The notes under the pieces are model-generated. The model saw only the letters and a list, made by a program, of their open reading frames with translations, made no database searches and was not told where the DNA came from. A program made the position numbers and the translations under genes. A stretch of 64,000 bases of DNA, taken from contig NZ_JAEQNB010000001.1 of NCBI RefSeq assembly GCF_016722965.1, positions 723,929 to 787,928 of the forward strand, given 5' to 3'. Shown one piece after another: positions 1 to 7,587 of this stretch. The first letter of the stretch is position 1, and the number at the start of each line of letters is the position of its first letter. The stretch comes from Tumebacillus amylolyticus (GTDB lineage Bacteria; Bacillota; Bacilli; Tumebacillales; Tumebacillaceae).

Positions 1-1605
1 GTGGACAACGCGGGCAACAAAGAAACGGCGCACTCCTTCGAAGTCAAACTCGACAGAACCGCACCGACCACCACCGCAACTGCTCCGACCGACTGGTCCA
101 AGGATGACGTCACCGTTGCTCTCACGGCAACCGACGCACAATCCGGCGTTGCAAAAACCTACTACTCCGTCAACGGTTCCGACTTTGTAGAAGGAACCTC
201 CGTCGCTCTGACCCAAGAAGGAGTGAACACCATCACCTTCTACTCCGTCGACGTGACGGGCAACACGGAGAAATCGCAAACCCTGCAAGTGAAACTCGAC
301 AAAGCAGCACCGACCACGACCGCCGACGCTCCGACCAACTGGTCGAACGCAGATGTCACGGTCAACTTCACCGCAACGGATGCTCAATCCGGCGTGGCGA
401 ACACCTACTACTCCGTCAACGGTTCTGATTTCGCAGCAGGCACCTCGGTCACCCTGAGCAACGAAGGCACGAACGTCGTTTCCTTCTACTCGGTTGACAA
501 CGCAGGCAACGCGGAGAAATCGCAAACCGTAACGGTCAAACTCGACAAGTCGGCACCGACCACCACGTCCGATGCAGCGACCGCCTGGTCGAACCAAGAC
601 GTCACGGTCCACCTGACCGCGTCTGACGCACAAAGCGGCGTTGCCAAAACGTACTACAGCATCAACGGAGGCCCGTCTGTCGAAGGAACTTCCTTCACGC
701 TGACCAAGGAAGGCGAGAACACCGTCACCTTCTACTCCGTTGACCAACTGGGCAACGCAGAAAAGTCCCAAACCATCACCGTCAAGCTTGACAAAACGGC
801 TCCGGTCACCGCGGCATCCAACGTCCCGACCGACTGGACCCAAGACGATGTGACCGTGAACTTCACCGCAACCGATGCAGCTTCCGGAGTGGCGAACACC
901 TACTACTCCATCAACGGCGCACCGTATGTGGCAGGCAACTCCGTCACCGTCACCCAAGACGGCACGATCACGGTCAGCTACTACACCGTTGACACGGCCG
1001 GCAACCAAGAAGCTCCGAAGTCTCTGCAGGTCAAGATCGACCACACGCCGCCGACGGTTACGTTCAACCTCAACGACGAATACGCGATCGGTTCCTTCAT
1101 CAACCTGCGCAACATCGTGACCTTCAACGACCTGCAGTCCAACATCGTCTCGAAGAAAGTCAATATCGACGGGCCGTTCGGCATCCGTACCTTCGAGATT
1201 CACGACAACCTGTTCGTTCTGCTCCCGGGCGAGTACAAAGTAACGGTCACGGCGACCGATGCATCCGGTCAATCGATCCATGCAACGAAGTCGTTCACCG
1301 CGTACATCCCGGTCACGGTCGAAGTAACGCCGAGCGTCATCAAAGGCAACAAAGGAGAGTTCACCGTCCGCACGGGGCTCCCGAGCGGATTCCTGACCCA
1401 AGGCTTTGACCTGAACACCATCACCCTCAACGGCGTGAAGGCGCTCACCAGCAACAACGGCTACTACCAACAAGCGAAAAACGGCCAGTTCAAGTTCGAG
1501 CGTTCGAACTTCGACTGGAGCCCGGGCACTCAAACCCTTGAGCTCCGCGGCTACAACAACGGGTTCCTCATCGTTGGGAAAACCACCGTCAAAGTTCAGA
1601 AGTAA
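1..1605 (+). CDS. Ig-like (OmpL47-type) repeat surface protein, 5' partial
   Basis: C-terminal 534 residues of a larger extracellular protein. The frame is open from base 1 and begins in the middle of a repeat, with no signal peptide or ribosome site, so the gene starts upstream of the window. Four tandem beta-sandwich units of 82-83 residues lie at residues 20-101, 102-183, 184-265 and 266-348. Each has APTTT, a DVTV strand, TATDAQSGVA, TYYS and a VD..GN turn. This pattern matches the OmpL47-type or Ig-like repeats of Gram-positive wall proteins. Residues 349-534 form a different, non-repeated C-terminal region with no LPXTG or SLH anchor visible. The role is probably structural or adhesive at the cell surface. 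A strong terminator follows at once. Repeat assignment is firm; function is not known. Confidence 0.85.
   Translation: MDNAGNKETAHSFEVKLDRTAPTTTATAPTDWSKDDVTVALTATDAQSGVAKTYYSVNGSDFVEGTSVALTQEGVNTITFYSVDVTGNTEKSQTLQVKLDKAAPTTTADAPTNWSNADVTVNFTATDAQSGVANTYYSVNGSDFAAGTSVTLSNEGTNVVSFYSVDNAGNAEKSQTVTVKLDKSAPTTTSDAATAWSNQDVTVHLTASDAQSGVAKTYYSINGGPSVEGTSFTLTKEGENTVTFYSVDQLGNAEKSQTITVKLDKTAPVTAASNVPTDWTQDDVTVNFTATDAASGVANTYYSINGAPYVAGNSVTVTQDGTITVSYYTVDTAGNQEAPKSLQVKIDHTPPTVTFNLNDEYAIGSFINLRNIVTFNDLQSNIVSKKVNIDGPFGIRTFEIHDNLFVLLPGEYKVTVTATDASGQSIHATKSFTAYIPVTVEVTPSVIKGNKGEFTVRTGLPSGFLTQGFDLNTITLNGVKALTSNNGYYQQAKNGQFKFERSNFDWSPGTQTLELRGYNNGFLIVGKTTVKVQK
58..1044 (+). repeat. Four in-frame tandem repeats of about 246 bp
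   Basis: Units at 58-303, 304-549, 550-795 and 796-1044 encode the Ig-like domains of the flanking protein. The protein copies are clearly homologous, while the DNA copies have diverged at synonymous sites, which argues for selection on the protein and against recent amplification. Confidence 0.85.
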
Positions 1606-1610
1606 TGCGA

Positions 1611-1645
1611 AAAACCCCCTGCTGATCCGGCAGGGGGTTTTCATT
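1611..1645 (+). terminator. Intrinsic terminator after the repeat protein
   Basis: A 12-bp perfect stem (1611-1622 pairing with 1630-1641) rich in C and G ends in a T run. It lies six bases after the stop codon. Confidence 0.85.
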
Positions 1646-1702
1646 TAGCGTGTGGCGTCGTCGCGTGAACGTACAATTCTCATTATCTTGTTAGAAAAAG
1701 GA

Positions 1703-1731
1703 CAACACCGAGAGGGTGTTATCTTTTTTTG
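1703..1731 (+). terminator. Second hairpin with T tract upstream of mcrB
   Basis: The stem AACACC/GGTGTT (1704-1709 and 1715-1720) is followed by ATC and a run of seven T. It sits in the 206-bp gap between the repeat protein and mcrB. It may be a back-up terminator or an attenuator for the restriction genes. No gene is seen in this gap. Confidence 0.5.
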
Positions 1732-1811
1732 TTCACGAAAGGTACTATCAGCAGGAATCGAAGCAATAAAACTAGAAAAAATTAGCATCACTTAAAAGGG
1801 GACTGAACCAC

Positions 1812-3137
1812 ATGAGCGACGAAACGCAACAAAACTACTCCGACTCCGAACTCAAACTCTTCCACCGCATCGACAAAGCCCTCCAAAGAAAAGGCCAAGT
1901 CATTCTCTACGGACCCCCGGGGACAGGGAAGACGTATATGGCAAAAAAGTTTGTCGATTGGAAATTGAGCAAGACAGTGATAGCTTCCGCAATATTTTAC
2001 TTAGGAGATAAGGAGGGACATGGAGGTATATTTAATGAGAATGGAATAGGAAAATTCAACCTATTAAATAATTCTCGTTATAACTTCGAGGAAAAACAGC
2101 TAGTATTCATAAATGAGTACAATGACGATAGAATTTTATGCGTTGGAATAGGTGAAGTTGATAGTTTGTCACTCGACAAAAATAGATTAACCATATCGCA
2201 TGTGTTATTTCTTAAAAATAAAGTTGATATCTCCGATGTATACACAGGTAAAAATATTAATTTCGGTACAGTGAAATACTATTCAGGAAAGGTGTCGGAT
2301 GAGAATTTACAAAAAATCAAAAATAAATTGGATAAAAGTGAAGAATGGGAAGCGATTAGTTTGTTACAACCGTTATGCATATGTACATTTCATCCTTCTT
2401 ATACTTACGAAGATTTTATCGAAGGGTATAAACCAAAAGAAATGATAACTGAAAGCGAGAACGTTGGTGTTGTTTCATTTCATCTTGAAAGTGGTATATT
2501 AAAACGTTTTGTTGATAATATGAAATTTTCGTTTCCTCGTTACTTCATCATTGACGAACTTAATCGTGGTAATGTCCCAAAGATTTTCGGAGAGCTAATA
2601 ACAATTATGGAAAAGGATAAGCGTGGTGAGGAGGTTCTTCTTCCATATAGTAAAAAAGGGTTCTTCGTACCAAATAATCTTAATATTATCGGCACCATGA
2701 ATACTTCAGACCGAAGTATCAAGATGATGGATGCTGCTCTTAAACGTCGGTTCGCGTTTATTGAAGTAATGCCTGACTACTCGTTGTTCAAAACAAAAAT
2801 TGACGAGCTTGATCTAACCCCGGGTCAAATTCTACAAAAACTGAACGTATATTTAATGGAGAAGGGTCTTGGACGGGACAAGCAGATTGGCCAAGCATAT
2901 TTTATGCAGGACGGAAAACAAGTTACCAGCGTGGAAGAAATCCGAGACATATTCGATATGGATATCATTCCTTTGATCCAAGAATATTGCTACGACGATT
3001 ATAACGATTTAGCTGATATTGTAGGCGCGGGCTTGGTGAATGCGACAGAAGAAATGATCAACCGAGAGCCATTCGACAACGTTGACCTTACACTGTTCAT
3101 TAATTCTATTCGCACTCACTTCGGGGACGGTTCATGA
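1812..3137 (+). CDS. mcrB: McrB-like AAA+ NTPase of a type IV restriction system
   Basis: Motor subunit of a McrBC-type, modification-dependent restriction enzyme. Walker A GPPGTGKT is at residues 34-41, Walker B FIIDELNRG is around 248-249, and the McrB-family sensor GTMNTSDRS starts at 294, followed by ALKRRF with the arginine finger. The usual N-terminal DNA-binding domain is missing: only 33 residues precede Walker A. About 140 residues (roughly 55-195) are inserted between Walker A and the conserved TFHPSYTYEDFIEGY segment. The insert is predicted by eye to be rich in beta strands and may carry substrate recognition. The start is supported by AGGGGA nine bases upstream. The next gene overlaps by four bases (ATGA). 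Most of the gene is far more AT-rich than its neighbours, suggesting transfer, although the first 120 bases look host-like. Confidence 0.88.
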   Translation: MSDETQQNYSDSELKLFHRIDKALQRKGQVILYGPPGTGKTYMAKKFVDWKLSKTVIASAIFYLGDKEGHGGIFNENGIGKFNLLNNSRYNFEEKQLVFINEYNDDRILCVGIGEVDSLSLDKNRLTISHVLFLKNKVDISDVYTGKNINFGTVKYYSGKVSDENLQKIKNKLDKSEEWEAISLLQPLCICTFHPSYTYEDFIEGYKPKEMITESENVGVVSFHLESGILKRFVDNMKFSFPRYFIIDELNRGNVPKIFGELITIMEKDKRGEEVLLPYSKKGFFVPNNLNIIGTMNTSDRSIKMMDAALKRRFAFIEVMPDYSLFKTKIDELDLTPGQILQKLNVYLMEKGLGRDKQIGQAYFMQDGKQVTSVEEIRDIFDMDIIPLIQEYCYDDYNDLADIVGAGLVNATEEMINREPFDNVDLTLFINSIRTHFGDGS

Positions 3138-4408
3138 AAAAGGAAACTGTTGAATTGAAGGAGTATGAAACCTCACAGGTACTCCCACACAAATTGCTCA
3201 CCGATGATGACCGTCTCTTTCTAAAGGAACTTACTCGTTACAAGGACAAGCACCGCTTTTACTTTGAAGAACTCAAGCGAGGGTTTCAGATAAGAGCTCA
3301 AAGCTGGGTAGGTGTGATCGAACTGTCAAACCTCCGAATCCAAATCACCCCGAAGTTCGACCGTGGCTTCTCTCGTTTGGTTGAAATGCTATGTTTTCTC
3401 GATGACATTCCACATCACAATTGGAGAGATACCTCTGGAGAATTGGATAAAAGTGATTTTGTCGAGCTGTTGGCCCGAATGTTTTTGCAGGAATTGAAAA
3501 AGGTGATACAGAGCGGGATCGTCAAAGAGTACGTCACCCTAGAAGATAACCTCAACCAAATGCGAGGGCGGCCTGACTTTCTCATAAACATGCGCATGAA
3601 CTATGCAACGCCAACTCGAATGTACTGTCATTTTGATGAACTGATTACGGATATCCCTGAAAATCAAGTCCTTCGTACAGCTTTAGAAGTTTTACAGCGT
3701 CTTCCGATCCAAAGTTCCACAAAGAAAAGAGTTCGCCGCTTACTCGGTGAATTTGAGGACTTTTGCGAGAGCTATTTGGAACTGGGATGGCCACATTTTC
3801 AATACAATCGTTTGAACGCGCACTACGAAACTTCACATGATCTTGCCTACTACATCATTCACCAAACATTTCTCAAAGATATGTACAAGGCGAGAGACCA
3901 AACATACTTTTCACTCCTCATGGACATGAACGATCTGTTCGAACGTTTTTCAGCCAAACTGTTACAAACGTATCTTCCGAAGCCTACCTATCGAGTCAAA
4001 CCCGACAAAAGTTTTAGTCATGCCATCCGCTCAGGGGAGGATTGCTATCGTTCAATCAAGCCAGATATCATCGTTCAAAACCGATCAGACCAGACAAATC
4101 TCGTACTAGACGTGAAATACAAAAACTACGGTCCTAACCGAATTAATAATGATGACATTTATCAACTCTCTTTCTACGCCCATTCCTTCCACCGCGATAC
4201 GTCTAAGCCCTGTTCGGTTCACCTGATCTACCCAAAGTACGCCGACGAACAAGCACCTGAGGAGAATCTATCCCTTCTCCCAGGAACACCGCATGCCTTG
4301 CACTTGCACACCAAACCGCTCTCCATCGAAACCACCCTCGACCTCATAAAATCCAAACGGACACAGGATCTTACCAATCTTGCCACATCCCTTATTTCAG
4401 GTCATTAG
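3134..4408 (+). CDS. mcrC: McrC-like nuclease subunit
   Basis: Partner nuclease of the preceding McrB-like NTPase, 424 residues, translationally coupled by an ATGA overlap. The N-terminal half has the McrC beta-rich region (segments such as GVIELSNLRIQITPKF). The C-terminal half holds a PD-(D/E)xK nuclease core: KPDII with Asp311 and LDVKYK with Asp326 and Lys328. In the family, McrC binds the McrB hexamer, stimulates NTP hydrolysis and cuts DNA. Base composition is low in GC like mcrB, so the two genes probably arrived together. No DNA methyltransferase is adjacent, as expected for a type IV system that targets modified DNA. Pairing and motifs make the call strong; the modified base recognised cannot be read from the sequence. 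Confidence 0.88.
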   Translation: MKKETVELKEYETSQVLPHKLLTDDDRLFLKELTRYKDKHRFYFEELKRGFQIRAQSWVGVIELSNLRIQITPKFDRGFSRLVEMLCFLDDIPHHNWRDTSGELDKSDFVELLARMFLQELKKVIQSGIVKEYVTLEDNLNQMRGRPDFLINMRMNYATPTRMYCHFDELITDIPENQVLRTALEVLQRLPIQSSTKKRVRRLLGEFEDFCESYLELGWPHFQYNRLNAHYETSHDLAYYIIHQTFLKDMYKARDQTYFSLLMDMNDLFERFSAKLLQTYLPKPTYRVKPDKSFSHAIRSGEDCYRSIKPDIIVQNRSDQTNLVLDVKYKNYGPNRINNDDIYQLSFYAHSFHRDTSKPCSVHLIYPKYADEQAPEENLSLLPGTPHALHLHTKPLSIETTLDLIKSKRTQDLTNLATSLISGH

Positions 4409-4415
4409 TAGGGCA

Positions 4416-4446
4416 TGGTAAAATAACGTAGGTACGAATTTACGTT
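4416..4446 (+). promoter_or_regulatory. Extended -10 promoter with inverted repeat
   Basis: TGGTAAAAT at 4416-4424 fits an extended -10 element. It is followed by an inverted repeat AACGTA-N10-TACGTT (4425-4446) at the expected transcription start. It would drive the anchored protein at 4467. The repeat may be an operator or a 5' hairpin. No good -35 is seen. Confidence 0.4.
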
Positions 4447-4466
4447 TCGGAAGGGAACGAGGCATT

Positions 4467-5054
4467 TTGGCGAAAAACAACAAACCCAATACCAAGAACT
4501 CCTCTTCAAGAACCACCAAGAAGAAAAACTCCAACACCCTCACTTGGATTTTCGGAGGAGCGGTCTTGGTTTTGCTCGTAGCGATCATTTGGGGGATGCT
4601 GGCGGGCGATACGCAACAGCAGGCGTCGGCCGCTCCGGCGATTGACGACATCTCGTGCCAGAGCATGGAGGGCGCGACGCAGCATGAACACGCGCACTTG
4701 GCGATCTACAACAACGGACAGCCTGTCGAAGTTCCGGCGAACATCGGGATCAAGCCGGGCAACAACTGCTTGTACTGGTTGCACACCCATGACGCAACGG
4801 GCGAACTGCACATCGAGTCTCCGATTGCGCGCGACTTTACGCTCGGCAATTTCTTCAACATCTGGGGCGAACAACTCGACGCGACCCACGTCATGAGCTA
4901 CACCAACGGCTCCCCGCTGAAAGTCTATGTCGATGGCAAAGAATTCACCGGCGACCCGCGCACCATCCAATTGAAACGCCACACCCTCGTCACGGTGGAA
5001 GTAGGCCCCAACTTCGTGGAACCTGCGAAGTTCGACTTCCCGTCCGGCGACTAA
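4467..5054 (+). CDS. Membrane-anchored His-rich protein of unknown function
   Basis: 195 residues from a TTG start, with GGAAGGGAACGAGG just upstream. A Lys/Ser/Asn-rich cytoplasmic tail (about 25 residues) is followed by one membrane segment (about 28-47) and an external domain. The domain has two Cys (in DISCQSM and NNCLYW), a His cluster HEHAHLAIY and the motif WLHTHDATGELHIESP. Similar domains occur in uncharacterised actinobacterial and Chloroflexi proteins, from memory. The His/Cys pattern suggests metal binding or a disulfide-bonded extracytoplasmic role, but this is inference. It is a single gene with its own terminator. Function unknown. Confidence 0.75.
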   Translation: MAKNNKPNTKNSSSRTTKKKNSNTLTWIFGGAVLVLLVAIIWGMLAGDTQQQASAAPAIDDISCQSMEGATQHEHAHLAIYNNGQPVEVPANIGIKPGNNCLYWLHTHDATGELHIESPIARDFTLGNFFNIWGEQLDATHVMSYTNGSPLKVYVDGKEFTGDPRTIQLKRHTLVTVEVGPNFVEPAKFDFPSGD

Positions 5055-5075
5055 CCCTCATACGTGAACGAAAAG

Positions 5076-5108
5076 AGGACCTGTCAAAACTTGACGGGTC
5101 CTTTTTTC
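5076..5108 (+). terminator. Intrinsic terminator
   Basis: Stem AGGACC.GTCAA pairing with TTGAC.GGTCCT around an AA(C) loop, then six T. It ends the preceding gene. Confidence 0.85.
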
Positions 5109-5189
5109 ATACCATCAGCAGGAGTCTGCAGAAAATTCGAGAAAAAGAGAGGAGAATCGACAAAAAACCAATTTCGAGGGACCCCTTTC

Positions 5190-6053
5190 ATGAAACCATA
5201 TATCGTACTCGCTGCCGCCGTCGCCCTGGTCCTCACCGGAGTCCTCACAGAACAAGCGCTCCCCCACACGGAGAAAGTCTCTTCTCAGAATACCGCCCAG
5301 TCCAAAGCCCCGGTCCAGCGAGAAGTCCAGAAAGTGTCGGACCTTCCCGAAGCAGACCCGAAACCTCAGCACGTCATCTCATCTGTCCCACCTGCACCTC
5401 CCACACCACAACCGATCCCCGGCAAAGTCGCCTACTTGACTTTCGACGACGGTCCTTCAGAGAACACCGCCCGCATCCTCGACACGCTGAACAACGAACA
5501 CATCCACGGCACTTTTTTCGTCATCGGCAACTCCACTCCAAACGGTCAAGACCTCTTGCGACGCATCGTGAACGACGGCAACGCCATCGGCAATCATACC
5601 TACTCGCACAACTACACCAAAATCTACAAAAGCCTCCCTGCTTTCCTCGAAGATTTCAACCGCAACGAAGCCCAAATCGAGCAAGCCACCGGCATCCACA
5701 CCACCCTGATGCGCTTCCCCGGCGGCACCAACAACACCGTCTCCATCCAAGCCGGCGGCAAAGGCATCATGCACAAAATCGCCGGCGAGATGACCAAGGA
5801 AGGCTACGTCTACTTCGACTGGAACGTCTCCAGCGGCGATGCATCGGGCAACAACATCCCGGCTGCCACGCTGATCGACAACGTCCTCACCCAATCCAAG
5901 GGCAAAGACACCGTCGTCATCCTCCTGCACGACGCACTCGCCAAGAGCACGACCTGCGACGCACTGCCCGCCATCATCCAAGGACTTCGCCAACAAGGCT
6001 TCTCCTTTGACAAGCTCAACGCGCAATCGCCAGCGTACCAATTTCGGTCTTAA
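5190..6053 (+). CDS. Secreted polysaccharide (peptidoglycan) deacetylase, CE4/NodB family
   Basis: 287 residues. The reading frame stays open upstream to 5064, but ATG 5190 has GAGGG nine bases before it and begins a hydrophobic signal or anchor segment (MKPYIVLAAAVALVLTGVLT). A Pro/Gln-rich linker (about 30-78) leads to the NodB domain: motif 1 TFDDGPS with Asp86 and Asp87, motif 2 HTYSH with His136 and His140, motif 3 RFPGG, the later WNVSSGD and LLHD. These are the metal-binding and catalytic residues of CE4 deacetylases. Such enzymes remove acetyl groups from GlcNAc or MurNAc in peptidoglycan or from other polysaccharides. The exact substrate cannot be told. It stands between two terminators or gene ends, so it is likely transcribed alone or with the small gene that follows. 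Confidence 0.88.
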   Translation: MKPYIVLAAAVALVLTGVLTEQALPHTEKVSSQNTAQSKAPVQREVQKVSDLPEADPKPQHVISSVPPAPPTPQPIPGKVAYLTFDDGPSENTARILDTLNNEHIHGTFFVIGNSTPNGQDLLRRIVNDGNAIGNHTYSHNYTKIYKSLPAFLEDFNRNEAQIEQATGIHTTLMRFPGGTNNTVSIQAGGKGIMHKIAGEMTKEGYVYFDWNVSSGDASGNNIPAATLIDNVLTQSKGKDTVVILLHDALAKSTTCDALPAIIQGLRQQGFSFDKLNAQSPAYQFRS

Positions 6054-6101
6054 CGCGCCTCGTCTCACATAGCATGGGGAAAAAAGCAAAGAAGGTGCGC
6101 G

Positions 6102-6392
6102 ATGTTCCCCCTCCTGATCGGCCGCCGGATTTTGATCATGATGAAAAAATACCAAATCGAGATCCTGCAACACCTCCCCGGACAGATCGAACTCTACTCC
6201 CCGCTGTGGAAAAACTCCGACGAGATGACGGAGTTGCTCACCCAATTCGACCACGAACCGGGCATTCACAAAGTGGATTTCTCCAAACGCGATGGCAAAT
6301 TGCAGATCCACTTCGACGAAACCCTGACTAAAGACTACGCCCGCATCGAAAAATGGATGAACCGTCTCGAACTCTTCGGACGGGGACGATAA
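6102..6392 (+). CDS. Small protein of unknown function (96 aa)
   Basis: Not recognised. ATG 6102 has GAAGGTG a few bases upstream; an in-frame ATG pair at 6138/6141 is the alternative start and would remove a basic, hydrophobic N-terminus (MFPLLIGRRILI). The rest is a compact alpha/beta sequence with LPGQIELYSPLW and HKVDFSKRDGKLQIHFDE, which by eye could form a small ferredoxin-like fold. It has no Cys and no membrane segment if the later start is used. It follows the deacetylase by 48 bp on the same strand and ends one base before a strong terminator, so it is a real transcription unit end. Coding is likely from codon use and the placement of the terminator. Confidence 0.6.
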   Translation: MFPLLIGRRILIMMKKYQIEILQHLPGQIELYSPLWKNSDEMTELLTQFDHEPGIHKVDFSKRDGKLQIHFDETLTKDYARIEKWMNRLELFGRGR

Positions 6393-6432
6393 AAAAAGCG
6401 ACAACTCCACACCGGAGTTGTCGCTTTTTTTA
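6391..6432 (+). terminator. Long A/T-flanked terminator hairpin
   Basis: Perfect stem of about 18 bp including flanking A and T runs (6391-6408 with 6414-6431), core GCGACAACTCC/GGAGTTGTCGC. It separates the small gene from the germination operon. Confidence 0.88.
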
Positions 6433-6504
6433 TACTGGATGTGCGTAGAAAAACTGGAAACGGTCACTCTAACTACAGACAGTTCAAGAGGGAGGGGGAG
6501 AGGT

Positions 6505-7587
6505 ATGGAGAAACCCTCGATTTCGACGTTTCATGCCGTAATGCTCTTGGTTGGATCGACCGGACTGTTGAACCATGTGCTCATCATCCCGATGATCTTG
6601 CAGGAAGTGGGGCGGGATGCGTGGATTTCCGTACTTGGTACCACCGGCCTTGCGTTGCTTTGGATGCCGTTGTTGTACGTGATCACGAAACGAACTTCCC
6701 AACAACATCTCATGAAGTGGTTTCAAACCTCGTACGGCAAATGGCTCGCCAATGTGTTGGGTGTGTGGGTGGCTCTGTATCTTCTGCTCGTGAGCGTGAG
6801 TACGTTGAAGGATATGTTGACGTGGACAAAGGTCTCCTATATGACACAGACCCCGACGCTTGCGTTGTTGGTGCTGTTTCTGGCGCTGTGTTTCGTCAAT
6901 GCGATGGCGGGAATTCAATCGGTTGGTGCGATAGGAGGCATTTTGATTCCGGTTGTGATTGTGTTCGGATTTTTTGTCATGTTTGGCAACATGCATCAAA
7001 AAAACTATCACCAGTTGTTGCCGTTTCTTGAACATGGGTGGAGCCCGCTACTCAATGGCGTGCTTTACGCCGGGGCCGGTTTTACAGAATTGATGTATCT
7101 GGTGTTGATGCAGCATCACGTGCGCAAACCGATTCGATTCCGCACATTTCTGCTCGTTTGTCTCGCGTTCCTTGGCTTGACATTGGGGCCGTTGATTGGC
7201 GCGATTGCGGAGTTTGGAGTGTTTGAAGCGGCAGGGCAGCGGTATCCGGCCTATGAAGAGTGGCGCTTGCTGTACATCGGACGCTATGTGGAGCATGTTG
7301 ACTTCCTCTCGATCTACCAATGGTTGAGCGGCGCCTTTGTGCGGATTTCCCTCTCGATGTACCTGATCCCCGACGTGCTTCGGGTCAAGGAACGGAAGCA
7401 ACGGCGCTGGGTGATGCTGGGTGTGTCGGTGTGCATCGGGGCTTTGGTGCTGTGGCCGATCAGCGATATGAAGTTTTTTGACCTGTTGACGCGCTTTGGA
7501 GTTCCGATGTTGACGCTCTGGTTGTGGGTGTTCTCGTTGGTGGTCGGGATCTTGGTGTTGGTGCGTAGAAAGCAAAAGGGGGTGTGA
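6505..7587 (+). CDS. gerKB: Spore germination permease, GerAB/GerKB type
   Basis: 360 residues. The open frame begins at 6418 inside the terminator, but ATG 6505 is preceded by a very strong GGGAGGGGGAGAGG and gives the usual start MEKPSISTFHAVML. About ten membrane helices span the whole protein, as in the endospore germination permease family (APC fold). GerAB subunits sense or bind the germinant in the inner spore membrane. It is the first gene of a three-gene receptor operon; the next start codon overlaps its stop (GTGA). The order B-A-C differs from the classic A-B-C. The germinant cannot be inferred. The symbol marks family type only. Confidence 0.88.
   Translation: MEKPSISTFHAVMLLVGSTGLLNHVLIIPMILQEVGRDAWISVLGTTGLALLWMPLLYVITKRTSQQHLMKWFQTSYGKWLANVLGVWVALYLLLVSVSTLKDMLTWTKVSYMTQTPTLALLVLFLALCFVNAMAGIQSVGAIGGILIPVVIVFGFFVMFGNMHQKNYHQLLPFLEHGWSPLLNGVLYAGAGFTELMYLVLMQHHVRKPIRFRTFLLVCLAFLGLTLGPLIGAIAEFGVFEAAGQRYPAYEEWRLLYIGRYVEHVDFLSIYQWLSGAFVRISLSMYLIPDVLRVKERKQRRWVMLGVSVCIGALVLWPISDMKFFDLLTRFGVPMLTLWLWVFSLVVGILVLVRRKQKGV

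Noticed and set aside
58-1044. Regular 246-bp repeats as a possible CRISPR or VNTR array
   Set aside because: The repeats are too long, in frame, and encode Ig-like domains; no short repeat-spacer pattern.
5457-6467. 336-codon ORF on the minus strand opposite the deacetylase
   Set aside because: It is a GC-driven antisense frame, Val/Asp/Gly-rich, running across a terminator and two well-supported plus-strand genes.
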